Assembly: GCA_017548605.1 (NCBI GenBank)
Contig: JAFYZT010000040.1
Coordinates: 1 to 64,000, forward strand
DNA from: Prevotella sp.
GTDB lineage: Bacteria; Bacteroidota; Bacteroidia; Bacteroidales; Bacteroidaceae
Length of the DNA stretch: 64,000 nucleotides
Direction: 5' to 3'
Under the pieces are notes generated by a model. That model saw only the letters and a list, made by a program, of their open reading frames with translations, ran no database searches and had not been told where the DNA came from. Positions 42,006 through 50,691 of this stretch are shown piece by piece (positions within the stretch are counted from its first letter, which is position 1; each line of letters opens with the position of its first letter). Made by a program: the position numbers and the translations under genes.

Positions 42006-44444
42006 ATGAGAAGAAAGCAACTATTTCATTTATTCAGATACAGTATTCTTTGTCTGCTGTTTTTCCCATGTAATTTATTTGCACAGGAAACGAACACGCC
42101 ATTGACTCATGCCGAAGCCGCCAGCAGGCAATGGAAAGGCATAGACGTGGATAAAGTGATTCAGTCCGATGCCAATGACACTGAATATATGCCCGATGGC
42201 AAGAAAATATTTCTGTTCAATGTTGGCACCGGCCGTTTTATCATTGACGGAGGCAACTGGGGTGTAGAGGGACGTCTTTTCCATGAGGATTTTGGAAGGG
42301 CGATGACCTTGCTTCCCACTGGCCGCATCAACAGTGGTATTACGGAGTCGAACCTTGGTGATAATAAGAATAATTTCTGCGCCAGGCCTCCAGAACCGTT
42401 TGGAAGAAACTGGTCGGATTATGAGAAATACAATTATACTACCATAATGGATGGAGAAGATAAGACGAATTATCAAATGACTTGGTCTTTTGAGCGAGTT
42501 GAAGATCCGTCTGATACAGAGACATATACTTATTATATGTATCTATCTTCTACCACACAATATGATAGATATGCTGGCAAGAATTTTTATCTTGGAGCAG
42601 CATGGGGAGAATGTCACTATAACCCAAAGGGTGACGGACGGTTTATATTTTTGGATGACGACCGCGCTTGCTGGACTACAGCAGAAGTACGTGGGAACAC
42701 TGAAAAAAAACAGTTGGAAAATGGTGACGAAATAGAAATACAGAAACTCTACCAGTGGCGTCTTGTTTCTGAAGAGGATTTTATTGCCGCTCTCAGCGAC
42801 AATCTCATCGGCTTAAACCCCAGTGTATCCTACCTTATTCCCGATCGTGATTTCAGTCGCAACTCCGATGACTTCTCGAAATGGGTAACGGAGCGCAAAG
42901 AAGGCGGCAGCTATACCGAAAACGGCCGTTTGGGTTATACATGGGGGTATAGAACTAAAGAAACTAATTCTCTCCAAAAACAATACAACAACGAACCTTG
43001 GAACATGCCTGTCAGATTAAAGGAACAGTTTGACGACAAAAATGGCGTCCCAACAGGAGAAAATTCCATGCAATACGGCATGAAAAATTCGAAATTCGGA
43101 TTTCTTTCTTTCGAAGGTGAAGGTCGTGTTCATACCTCTTTTGAGGTGCCACAGCCCGGTTGGTATTTAGTACAATGCTATGGTTTCTGCCAGAGTAACA
43201 CCAACAATGCCTATCTATATGCCAAAGTGGAGGGCGGTTCCATCTCTACAAAAGAGCTTCGACGTATCCCCAATGGCACATACCAGAAGGACACAAAGCC
43301 CGAATGTCTGAAAGTCGGTAAGGAGCTCCTCTATAATGGAGAGGATTACAAGACCATGTTGTGGATATGCGTTACCGACACAAGCCAACCCATACAGATA
43401 GGCTTTGGAAAAGATGCTGCCACACAGAGTGAAGGCGTGAATAACAGTAACACAACCTATTATTATGACACCGATTGGGTATGTGTCGATGACATTCGTG
43501 TATCATACATGGGACTTGCTCCAGCCTTTTTCTATGAAGAAGAAGAAAGTTTAGACTATCTGAATAGCACCACAAAGGAATATGCGCCCTTGACGACTCT
43601 TGCGGGTTCCGGTCGCTTTTCCGGTGCAGTTTTTCTTGAACGTTCTTTGAAAAAGAACCAATGGAACTCCTTCTCGTTCCCCATCCCGTTGACTGGCGAA
43701 CAAATTAGGTATGCATTTGGCGAAGATGCTATATTGGCAAAGGTTCACAGTGTGGGTGAACTGTCACAATCCTATAATGTTATTGATTTTGTGACGGTAG
43801 ACCTCATGACCTCCAAAAATGTTGTTGAGCCAGGCCATTTCTACCTTTTGAAGCCGACCAATGATCCCGTAACCGAAAAAGGTCCAACTGGCGATGATGT
43901 GTTGAACTGCTATCCGTTGGGACGTAATTTCTTCTCATCCAACGGCAGCGAGACGGATTATGATTTTCCATCCATATCATTGGAAACTGTGAGGGATCAA
44001 AATCCTGTATCATCGCTCAACGATGCCAATGACGGAATAGAATTCGCAAACTATATCCAGACTCCTGGGTTTAACACATTCACCGTTAGCGGTGGTATCT
44101 ACAACGGTTCGACAGACACCAAAGGAGTATATGCTCCCAAAGGCGGTTATGCCGTGAGCGACAATACCATCTACCATTTGAACAAAGACACTCCCATCAA
44201 GGGTTTCCGTGGTTGGATAACGCTGACGAATCCTGTTGATGGCGAAGTCACAAATGCAACTGGCATGGCCGTTGATGGCATTATGGAAGACCTGACAGCC
44301 ATAGAAGACATCCCGATTGTTGTCAGTGATATATCTGACGACACAGTCGTGTTCGATATCTGTGGCCGCCGTATCGGCACATTAGGAATGAAGTTGCCGC
44401 GTGGCATGTATATAGTAAAAGGTAAAAAATTCATGGTACGATGA
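42006..44444 (+). CDS. Large secreted protein, Prevotella-type
   Basis: The 812-residue protein has a signal peptide (MRRKQLFHLFRYSILCLLFFPCNLFAQ). The body has no motif I recognise but is rich in Tyr, Asn and Asp. It contains jellyroll-like segments (SFEGEGRVHTSFEVPQPGWY). The last about 30 residues, with VFDICGRRIG and LPRGMYIVKGKKFMVR, resemble the C-terminal sorting tails of Bacteroidetes surface proteins, so export through type IX secretion or surface attachment is plausible but unproven. A 58-residue acidic peptide gene starts 24 bp downstream. Confidence 0.7.
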   Translation: MRRKQLFHLFRYSILCLLFFPCNLFAQETNTPLTHAEAASRQWKGIDVDKVIQSDANDTEYMPDGKKIFLFNVGTGRFIIDGGNWGVEGRLFHEDFGRAMTLLPTGRINSGITESNLGDNKNNFCARPPEPFGRNWSDYEKYNYTTIMDGEDKTNYQMTWSFERVEDPSDTETYTYYMYLSSTTQYDRYAGKNFYLGAAWGECHYNPKGDGRFIFLDDDRACWTTAEVRGNTEKKQLENGDEIEIQKLYQWRLVSEEDFIAALSDNLIGLNPSVSYLIPDRDFSRNSDDFSKWVTERKEGGSYTENGRLGYTWGYRTKETNSLQKQYNNEPWNMPVRLKEQFDDKNGVPTGENSMQYGMKNSKFGFLSFEGEGRVHTSFEVPQPGWYLVQCYGFCQSNTNNAYLYAKVEGGSISTKELRRIPNGTYQKDTKPECLKVGKELLYNGEDYKTMLWICVTDTSQPIQIGFGKDAATQSEGVNNSNTTYYYDTDWVCVDDIRVSYMGLAPAFFYEEEESLDYLNSTTKEYAPLTTLAGSGRFSGAVFLERSLKKNQWNSFSFPIPLTGEQIRYAFGEDAILAKVHSVGELSQSYNVIDFVTVDLMTSKNVVEPGHFYLLKPTNDPVTEKGPTGDDVLNCYPLGRNFFSSNGSETDYDFPSISLETVRDQNPVSSLNDANDGIEFANYIQTPGFNTFTVSGGIYNGSTDTKGVYAPKGGYAVSDNTIYHLNKDTPIKGFRGWITLTNPVDGEVTNATGMAVDGIMEDLTAIEDIPIVVSDISDDTVVFDICGRRIGTLGMKLPRGMYIVKGKKFMVR

Positions 44445-44468
44445 TTATTGAGGAAAGGAGCTAGTAAG

Positions 44469-44645
44469 ATGAAAAAAGAATATATACATCCACGATCAGA
44501 ATCTCATGAGATGAAGTCAGCACCCTTACATGCCATGAGCAAGGTGAAGGGTTATGCCATAGACAATTACGAAGCCAACCCTGAGAATGTTATCAACTTC
44601 TCAGAAGACCCGACAGGAGAAGACGAATTCCTGCCTTTGGATTAA
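44469..44645 (+). CDS. 58-residue acidic small protein
   Basis: The ORF begins with ATG at 44469 after a strong AGGAAAGGAG site; an in-frame TTG at 44448 is less likely. The product starts MKKEYIHPRSESHEMKS and ends in a Glu/Asp-rich tail (FSEDPTGEDEFLPLD). The MKK.YI.P opening is common among short Prevotella proteins found next to large secreted proteins. It has no signal peptide or membrane segment. It could be a chaperone-like accessory or a peptide precursor with a leader; neither is shown. A terminator follows at once, so it ends the transcription unit. Confidence 0.7.
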   Translation: MKKEYIHPRSESHEMKSAPLHAMSKVKGYAIDNYEANPENVINFSEDPTGEDEFLPLD

Positions 44646-44650
44646 AAAAA

Positions 44651-44686
44651 AAATCCCCCAGCCTGACTTCATAGACTGGGGGATTT
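44651..44686 (+). terminator. Strong hairpin terminator
   Basis: AAATCCCCCAG pairs with CTGGGGGATTT across a 14-base loop, ending in T-rich sequence. It lies 5 bp after the 58-residue gene. Confidence 0.88.
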
Positions 44687-44731
44687 TAGTGATAGTAAGA
44701 CGGTGAAAAAAGATATAAAGATAGACTACAT

Positions 44732-44788
44732 TTCGGAAAAACACAAATAAATTTGGTTATTCTCTCAACTTGCACTATCTTTGCAAAA
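44732..44788 (+). promoter_or_regulatory. 57-bp promoter module (copy B)
   Basis: TTTG at 44752-44755, 20 bp, TATCTTTG at 44776-44783. The block matches the phoH module at 5124-5180 at 51 of 57 positions. Confidence 0.78.
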
Positions 44789-44797
44789 AAATTGAAA

Positions 44798-45451
44798 ATG
44801 GTTAAAAAATATCTTATTAGTATAACACTCTTAGTGGTGTCATTTACCACGGTTTTTGGACAGACTGATCCCAATCGTGTGAGGTGGCATGAGCCTTTTG
44901 ACATATATGTAGGTCCGAAAATCGGTGTTTCTTACAGCACTTTTACCAAGGTAGGTGGCGACCCTATGATCTGGGGGATGGTCGGTGGTTTTGTGGAAGT
45001 GTATTTTACTGACCGTTTGGGTATGAACGTAGAGATGAACTATTCTCACCAAGGAACTAAAAATGTATATCATACCACTTCCAACGGTGAACCTTCAGGT
45101 CCTTACCTTTACCGTATGGATTACATCAACACCGAGTACAAATTGAAATACTACTTTACAAAGCCAATCTGTGTCTTTGCTGGATTTCACTTTGGCACAT
45201 TGATAAATGCGAAAGCTGAATTTGAGGGTGTTAGTCCTAAGCAGATCACCAATATCCGAAAACAGCTACATCGTCAAGCCTCTGTATTAATGGGAGCCTC
45301 TTATGAAACGGAGAAATGGGTGGTTGATGGTTTGTATTGTTTTCCTCTGCGTCGAGTAGCGAACAAGAATAGCCATGCAGAAGAAATATTGGGCAATGCC
45401 GCCCAGAATATTTTTATGCTAACCTTTGGTTGGAAAATTAAGATGTTCTAA
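44798..45451 (+). CDS. Outer-membrane beta-barrel protein
   Basis: The 217-residue product has a signal peptide (VKKYLISITLLVVSFTTVFGQ). The open frame from 44753 overlaps the promoter and is rejected; the ATG at 44798 is right after it. Barrel-type strands include FDIYVGPKIGVSYSTF, GMNVEMNYSHQG, YKLKYYFTKPICVFAGFHFG and a terminal MLTFGWKIKMF. It resembles PorT-like barrels. It has its own promoter and a hairpin terminator, so it is a single-gene unit. Function is unknown. Confidence 0.75.
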   Translation: MVKKYLISITLLVVSFTTVFGQTDPNRVRWHEPFDIYVGPKIGVSYSTFTKVGGDPMIWGMVGGFVEVYFTDRLGMNVEMNYSHQGTKNVYHTTSNGEPSGPYLYRMDYINTEYKLKYYFTKPICVFAGFHFGTLINAKAEFEGVSPKQITNIRKQLHRQASVLMGASYETEKWVVDGLYCFPLRRVANKNSHAEEILGNAAQNIFMLTFGWKIKMF

Positions 45452-45487
45452 AAGAGCAAGAGTAATATTATACTACATTCTATATAA

Positions 45488-45515
45488 AAAGCGAACCGAG
45501 ATTTCGGTCCGCTTT
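45488..45515 (+). terminator. Hairpin terminator
   Basis: AAAGCGAACCGA and TCGGTCCGCTTT pair with one mismatch over a 4-base loop, followed by ATTTG. Confidence 0.75.
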
Positions 45516-45584
45516 ATTTGTATTATAGGAAAAATAAGGAAATTCTTGGGAAAACTATGTTTTTCTATTAGGTTGGTTTTGGGG

Positions 45585-46691
45585 TTATCTAACGTCTTTA
45601 AGGAATTCGCGGACGCGTGATACAGGGATGCCGAAGTTAAAATTGTCGCTTCCTGCTAGTTTGGCGAAGTTGACCGCCACCACATTACCATACTCATTGA
45701 GGATAGGACTTCCCGAAGAACCTTGGACGGTAGGTATGCTGTAAAGGACTCTGTCACCGTCAGGAGTCTGCGTGATTCTTCCACTAGTCATTTGTACGCT
45801 GATACCCTTGTCGGTAGTCGCCAGCACCAAACCTGCATTATAACCAATCATATAAAGTTGTTGGTCAATACGCAATTTTTCTTCGCTCTCACTACCATTA
45901 AAGAATTTACTATTTCCCTCACCAACAAATGTAAAGATGTGCGCATTGGCCGGTGTCTTTTTACTTTTCAGTTGCAGTAGAGCTAGGTCGGCGTCGTTCT
46001 TATCGGAGATTTTCACGATCTGACAGGGATTCTTTTGGAGGAAGTCAGCCGGCGACTGCACTTTCACGCCATCGTAGGAGATACCAATCTCGCAGACCAC
46101 ACGTACATTGATATCGCTAAGGTTGGTATTGTAACGCAAACGTTGTGCTGTGGCCATCACCTGCTCATACATTTGTTTAATTCGCGCCTGTTCCGCCATG
46201 ATTTGTTGCAGTTCAGCAGTGCTTACCGCCCCATTCATTTGCGCATAGGCAAGGAGTTGCTGCCGTTGTTGCTCCAGTTGATCGTATTGTATTTCCAGTT
46301 GTTGTCGGGCATAGGTACACTGCATGATAACCGACCTGACTATGCGTTGTAGGTTGGCATGCAGTTGCTTCTCGTCAACTTCCGTCGCCACCACATGTCG
46401 GTTGGTAAGCAACAACCCAGTATCACTGATGAAGAATCCAGTGCCATTGAGCATTCCAGGATGTTGTTTTACCTCTTCTTCATCGGCAGTAAACCCTTCG
46501 AGATCACCGTCTTTGTCAATGCCAATGAAATAGAGTTTCTGGCCAGATGGCATTGATACCTCATAATAGAATTTATTGAGTACGAGCACGACACCCGATT
46601 TTTGTTCCTCAAATATCTCTTCAGGTGTTTTCTTACCACTACATCCGATGATAATGAGTGTAATGAGGAATAATCTCAATATTTTTTTCAT
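45585..46691 (-). CDS. Trypsin-like serine protease lipoprotein with coiled-coil insert
   Basis: The 368-residue protein has a lipoprotein signal with Cys17 (LIIIGC). The protease is of the trypsin/HtrA type, with H99 in LLTNRHVV, D235 in DADLALLQL, and nucleophile S328 in VQGSSGSPIL. Between H99 and D235 lies a long Gln/Leu-rich helical insert (about residues 105-185, YDQLEQQRQQLLAYAQ), which is unusual and probably forms a coiled coil. No PDZ domain follows. It is probably anchored in the envelope facing the periplasm or surface. A minus-strand -7 element lies upstream. Confidence 0.85.
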   Translation of the reverse strand: MKKILRLFLITLIIIGCSGKKTPEEIFEEQKSGVVLVLNKFYYEVSMPSGQKLYFIGIDKDGDLEGFTADEEEVKQHPGMLNGTGFFISDTGLLLTNRHVVATEVDEKQLHANLQRIVRSVIMQCTYARQQLEIQYDQLEQQRQQLLAYAQMNGAVSTAELQQIMAEQARIKQMYEQVMATAQRLRYNTNLSDINVRVVCEIGISYDGVKVQSPADFLQKNPCQIVKISDKNDADLALLQLKSKKTPANAHIFTFVGEGNSKFFNGSESEEKLRIDQQLYMIGYNAGLVLATTDKGISVQMTSGRITQTPDGDRVLYSIPTVQGSSGSPILNEYGNVVAVNFAKLAGSDNFNFGIPVSRVREFLKDVR

Positions 46692-46995
46692 CTTTTCGTC
46701 CGATTATTAGTATTTTTATGCAAAGGTAGTGTTTTTCCTATTAAATCGTAAAAAATGGGTATTGATTTAGCACAGATTGACAGAAAGTGCATAAAACGTA
46801 AAAATATTTATCATTTTGGGGCAATAAAGGAATAGTTTTGTTTGTTTTTATTAAAAAACTGCCACTACCACTCCTTTGGAAAAGGAGGGAAAAGACACGA
46901 GCAACGCTGCCCTCTTTTGAAAAGGATGGAAAAGATATGGGCTGCCCCTACAGAAGAGAGAGAAAAAAGAAATTTGGACATAAAAAAATATTATT
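46692..46995. other. Intergenic region between protease and glmS
   Basis: It holds divergent -7 elements: TACCTTTG on the minus strand at 46731-46738 for the protease gene, and TAGTTTTG at 46833-46840 for glmS. The part from 46860 has imperfect repeats built on CTCCTTTGGAAAAGGAG and CTCTTTTGAAAAGGATGG; a related CTCTTTTGAAAAGG occurs at 8630. I see no glmS ribozyme signature. Confidence 0.55.
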
Positions 46996-48852
46996 ATGTG
47001 TGGTATAGTTGGATATATAGGTCATCGTGAAGCCTATCCCATTTTGATAAACGGTTTGAAGCGTCTGGAGTATCGTGGTTACGACTCCGCCGGTGTTGCC
47101 CTTATGGGTGATGATAATACCCTTCATGTCTATAAAGAAAAGGGCAAGGTAAGCAATCTGGAGCAAATGGCAGATCGTCAGGACACTTCAGGCTCGTTGG
47201 GCATTGCCCATACCCGATGGGCTACTCACGGTGAGCCTTCAGCAGTGAATGCCCACCCCCATGTGAGTCAGAGTGGTCGTTTGGCTTTGGTTCACAATGG
47301 CATTATCGAGAACTACGGCTATATCAAGGAATATCTCAAAGGAAAAGGTTATACCTTCAAGAGCAGCACTGACACGGAAGTGTTGGTGCAGATGATTGAG
47401 TTTGTACAGCAACGCTTCCATTTGGATTTAGGCATGGCTGTGCTCTACGCTCTTCGTCGTGTTGTGGGAGCTTATGCTATTGCTGTCATCGACAAGGAAC
47501 ACCCAGAGGAGATGGTCTGCGCCCGCAAAAGTAGTCCGCTGGTAGTCGGTGTCGGCGAAGGACATGATGAATATTTCATTGCTTCCGATGCCGTTCCCAT
47601 CGTAGGTTATACTAAACACATTGTTTACCTGAATGACAATGAAGTAGCCGTTATCCGTCGTGGAGAGGCAATGAGTGTGAAGAACTTGAGTAATTCCCGT
47701 GATGAGGTGGAAGCCGAGGTAAAGGATGTGGACATCGACCTGGGCAAACTGGAAAAAGGCGGTTTCGACCATTACATGTTGAAAGAGATTTTCGACCAGC
47801 CCCGTTGTATTGCTGACTGTATGCGTGGCCGTTTGCTTTTGGACGACCATCGTATTGTTTTGAGTGCCATCTCCCTTCACCGTAAGGAATTGGAATCAGC
47901 CCATCGTTTCATCATCGTGGCCTGTGGCACATCCTGGCATGCCGGACTGATTGGTAAGCAGATGATTGAGCAGTTTTGCAAGGTACCTGTTGATGTGGAA
48001 TACGCCAGTGAGTTCCGGTATCGTGACCCCGTGATTGAAAAAGGCGACGTGGTGATAGCCATCTCGCAGAGTGGTGAGACCGCCGACACGTTAGCTGCCT
48101 TCACATTAGCCAAGGAACGCGGAGCATTGTGTTTCGGCATCGTCAACTCCGTCGGTTCAAGCATCGCCCGTGCTTCCGATACCGGCATCTATATCCATGT
48201 TGGTCCAGAGATTGGTGTTGCCTCGACTAAGGCTTTCACTGGTCAGGTGACCGTTTTAACCCTTTTTGCCTTGGCTTTGGGTTTCGACAAAGGCACTATC
48301 ACCCGTGTAGACTATGAGCAACATATCGAGGAGTTGGCTCACATTCCAGAGAAGATAGAGCGCATCCTTGAGAAGAACGATGAGATAAAAGACATCGCCC
48401 GCATTTTGACCTATGCCCGAAACGCGTTGTATATGGGTCGCGGTTTCAACTATCCCGTGGCCATGGAGGGAGCGTTGAAACTAAAGGAAATCAGCTATAT
48501 TCATGCTGAGGGTTATCCTGCCGCCGAGATGAAGCATGGTCCCATCGCCTTGGTTGACAAAGAGATGCCTGTAATTTTCGTGGCCACCCATCACCAGTTA
48601 TACAAGAAAATCATCAGCAATATACAGGAAGTATGTGCCCGTAACGGCAGGATCATAGCCATTGTTACCGAAGGAGATGAGGCTGTGAAGCATCTGAGTG
48701 AGTTTACCATAGAGATACCTGAGACCTTGGGTACTTTGGCCCCGCTGCTTTCTGTCATCCCTTTGCAGTTGATGGCCTATCATGTTGCTGTCGCCAAGGG
48801 CTTAAATGTGGACCAACCAAGGAATTTGGCGAAGAGTGTTACGGTAGAATGA
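46996..48852 (+). CDS. glmS: Glutamine--fructose-6-phosphate aminotransferase
   Basis: GlmS makes glucosamine-6-phosphate from fructose-6-phosphate and glutamine, the entry to amino sugars for peptidoglycan and lipid A. The 618-residue enzyme has the N-terminal glutaminase domain with nucleophile Cys2 (MCGIVGYIGHREAYP). It contains HTRWATHGEPS and two C-terminal SIS domains, with SQSGETADTLAAF and CGTSWHAGLIG, and ends in the canonical NLAKSVTVE. The length is normal. Its product feeds the lpx and PBP genes at 13-20 kb. A bidirectional terminator follows. Confidence 0.97.
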   Translation: MCGIVGYIGHREAYPILINGLKRLEYRGYDSAGVALMGDDNTLHVYKEKGKVSNLEQMADRQDTSGSLGIAHTRWATHGEPSAVNAHPHVSQSGRLALVHNGIIENYGYIKEYLKGKGYTFKSSTDTEVLVQMIEFVQQRFHLDLGMAVLYALRRVVGAYAIAVIDKEHPEEMVCARKSSPLVVGVGEGHDEYFIASDAVPIVGYTKHIVYLNDNEVAVIRRGEAMSVKNLSNSRDEVEAEVKDVDIDLGKLEKGGFDHYMLKEIFDQPRCIADCMRGRLLLDDHRIVLSAISLHRKELESAHRFIIVACGTSWHAGLIGKQMIEQFCKVPVDVEYASEFRYRDPVIEKGDVVIAISQSGETADTLAAFTLAKERGALCFGIVNSVGSSIARASDTGIYIHVGPEIGVASTKAFTGQVTVLTLFALALGFDKGTITRVDYEQHIEELAHIPEKIERILEKNDEIKDIARILTYARNALYMGRGFNYPVAMEGALKLKEISYIHAEGYPAAEMKHGPIALVDKEMPVIFVATHHQLYKKIISNIQEVCARNGRIIAIVTEGDEAVKHLSEFTIEIPETLGTLAPLLSVIPLQLMAYHVAVAKGLNVDQPRNLAKSVTVE

Positions 48853-48892
48853 TAAAAGGTAAATGAGTAAAAGAAAAAGAGAATATTTTTTT

Positions 48893-48918
48893 AAAGAGCC
48901 AAGTATCCTTGGCTCTTT
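48893..48918. terminator. Bidirectional terminator between glmS and queE
   Basis: AAAGAGCCAAG and CTTGGCTCTTT form an 11-bp stem around TATC, with A-rich and T-rich flanks, between convergent genes. Confidence 0.9.
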
Positions 48919-48926
48919 TTGGTTTG

Positions 48927-49511
48927 TTATTGTATTCCGATGAGTTTGTGGGTTTGGAGGGATAGGCGCCATTGAGGATTTTGTTTGACAAAATCGACGC
49001 ATTGGGCGATAATTATCTCGTTTTGCTGTTTGTTGCCTGTGTCACAGGGTTGTAAGAAGAGGTTGTCGGTATCGATGGCACCTAGCATTTCATCAGGATT
49101 ATGTATGCCATCGAAAATAACCTTTACCTCATCGGCATAAGAGAGCTGCACCCTACCTTTTGTTCCCACGAATGACTGTTTGGGCGATAATGTTATCCAA
49201 TCGATGTTTTCGGGCAGCGGCAGAGTACCATTTGTTTCCACCGCAATGAAACGGTTTTCTAGATGTAGTTTATCGACCAGAGACTCCGTGAGCTGGAGAG
49301 CAGGTTCCCCACCTGTTACAATAACCAATTGAGCTGGGAAGGCCACTACCCTATCCACTATTTCCTCTTCGGATAAATCTTGGTATGAATCATGCTCTGT
49401 ATCACAGAACGAGCACTTCAAATTACACCCCGATAATCTTATGAAAACTGCCGGTATGCCAGTATGAAATCCCTCACCTTGCAGGGAATAAAAGATATCG
49501 TTCACCCTCAT
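48927..49511 (-). CDS. queE: 7-carboxy-7-deazaguanine synthase
   Basis: QueE is a radical SAM enzyme that makes 7-carboxy-7-deazaguanine in preQ0/queuosine synthesis. The 194-residue protein has the family N terminus VNDIFYSLQGEGFHTG and the cluster-binding C29, C33, C36 in GCNLKCSFCDT. The TGGEPAL SAM-binding segment is also present. It overlaps queD by 4 bp (ATGA), so the two are translationally coupled and work in sequence. The end product is used by the tgt gene at 27.8 kb. Confidence 0.93.
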   Translation of the reverse strand: MRVNDIFYSLQGEGFHTGIPAVFIRLSGCNLKCSFCDTEHDSYQDLSEEEIVDRVVAFPAQLVIVTGGEPALQLTESLVDKLHLENRFIAVETNGTLPLPENIDWITLSPKQSFVGTKGRVQLSYADEVKVIFDGIHNPDEMLGAIDTDNLFLQPCDTGNKQQNEIIIAQCVDFVKQNPQWRLSLQTHKLIGIQ

Positions 49512-49849
49512 TCTTCGTCATCTTTGACGTAGATGGCCATGTTGTTTTCACTTTCCATGACCTCCACTTTCCAACAATTGGGAATTTGCTCGCATATCCA
49601 TCGTGCGATATTTTCCGCTGTGGGATTATAGGGGATGAGTTCGTTGAAGTTTCCGTGATCTAGATAGCCATGTATACGCTCCTTCACTAATTTGAAATCG
49701 ACGACCATACCATTTGCGTCGAGTTCTTTGGCCCTGCAATACACAGTGACGATCCAGTTGTGGCCATGGAGTTTTTCGCATTTGCTGTCGTATGATAGTT
49801 TTAGTTGGTGACAGCCAGCGATTTCCATCCGTTTCTTAATGTAGTACAT
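49508..49849 (-). CDS. queD: 6-carboxytetrahydropterin synthase
   Basis: QueD converts 7,8-dihydroneopterin triphosphate to 6-carboxytetrahydropterin, the substrate of QueE. The 113-residue protein has zinc ligands H14, H28 and H30 (SKCEKLHGHNW) and the catalytic Cys24. The segment MVVDFKLVKERI and the terminal Glu in VEVMESENN are typical. Length is normal. Its stop codon overlaps the queE start. The M15 peptidase gene ends 5 bp upstream on the same strand and may lead the same transcript. Confidence 0.93.
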   Translation of the reverse strand: MYYIKKRMEIAGCHQLKLSYDSKCEKLHGHNWIVTVYCRAKELDANGMVVDFKLVKERIHGYLDHGNFNELIPYNPTAENIARWICEQIPNCWKVEVMESENNMAIYVKDDEE

Positions 49850-49854
49850 AATGG

Positions 49855-50691
49855 TTACTGAATAAGAAATTCGGGGCGGTATTCGAAGTGCATGGTGTCA
49901 TAATGATACCATCGGCCTCCCCAGATAAATCCATGTTTTTCAAATATCTGCACTATCTGTCGTGGTATCTTGTTCTCGTATCGAATATGGTCAGTCTCCC
50001 CCGCTCCTTTGTTTGTCCACAGCCAATAGTTTGAGAATTTGGTACACAAATCGATGGCGATGCCGTAACTATGTGCACTCTGTCGTTGAGCGCCCCTGAC
50101 AGTTCGCCAATAGAATGTTGACGACTGATCGAAATATTTTCTCAGTTCCGGATGTTGTGCCAATTCAGCTGCCACTTCTTCAAGATGACGTGCCGCCCCA
50201 TTGACACTAGTAAATGGCAACCGTTGTCCGAACCAATTAACGCGGACAAGATTGCGCCGTGCCTCCGCCTCACTTTTACCATACATTTTTTTGAACAGTT
50301 GTTCGCACCGTCCACGTCCTGCATCTTCCAAGTATTCGGGTTGCCACACATTCGTGTCGTAAGTCATGGAGAACATGTCCTCGATATCGCAATCATCGAG
50401 TTTCACCACAAATGACTTTTCACGGTGGTCGTCATAAACGATACGTGTTCCGTCGGGGAAAATGATATGGTTATCGCTGTAGGAGAGTTGGAAATCAGGA
50501 TAAGCCTCGATGATTCGTCGAGCCCCGTCAGGGATCTGCGACTTAGAAGTTTGGGGCACTTGTTGTGCAGATAATGTGTCAGCATCATGCTGAACTGTGG
50601 CAACCGAAGTTGCCACAGTATTTGTCTTTTCGCCACATCCCCAGGTGAATATGGAGAACATGGTAAGCATTACAGAAATAGCTTTGATCAT
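49855..50691 (-). CDS. M15-family D-Ala-D-Ala carboxypeptidase-like lipoprotein
   Basis: The 278-residue protein has an N-terminal hydrophobic signal ending at Cys19 (FTWGC), a weak lipobox. The C-terminal half is a VanY/M15 domain: zinc and catalytic residues in AHSYGIAIDLCTKF and DTMHFEYRPEFL. The residues 180-278 region is the family core. It probably trims peptidoglycan peptides in the periplasm. The start overlaps the stop of the Lys/Ala/Glu-rich gene upstream by 4 bp (50688-50691), indicating translational coupling. Confidence 0.83.
   Translation of the reverse strand: MIKAISVMLTMFSIFTWGCGEKTNTVATSVATVQHDADTLSAQQVPQTSKSQIPDGARRIIEAYPDFQLSYSDNHIIFPDGTRIVYDDHREKSFVVKLDDCDIEDMFSMTYDTNVWQPEYLEDAGRGRCEQLFKKMYGKSEAEARRNLVRVNWFGQRLPFTSVNGAARHLEEVAAELAQHPELRKYFDQSSTFYWRTVRGAQRQSAHSYGIAIDLCTKFSNYWLWTNKGAGETDHIRYENKIPRQIVQIFEKHGFIWGGRWYHYDTMHFEYRPEFLIQ

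Noticed and set aside
46841-46995. glmS ribozyme or riboswitch upstream of glmS
   Set aside because: The leader has only short purine-rich repeats and no ribozyme core was recognised.
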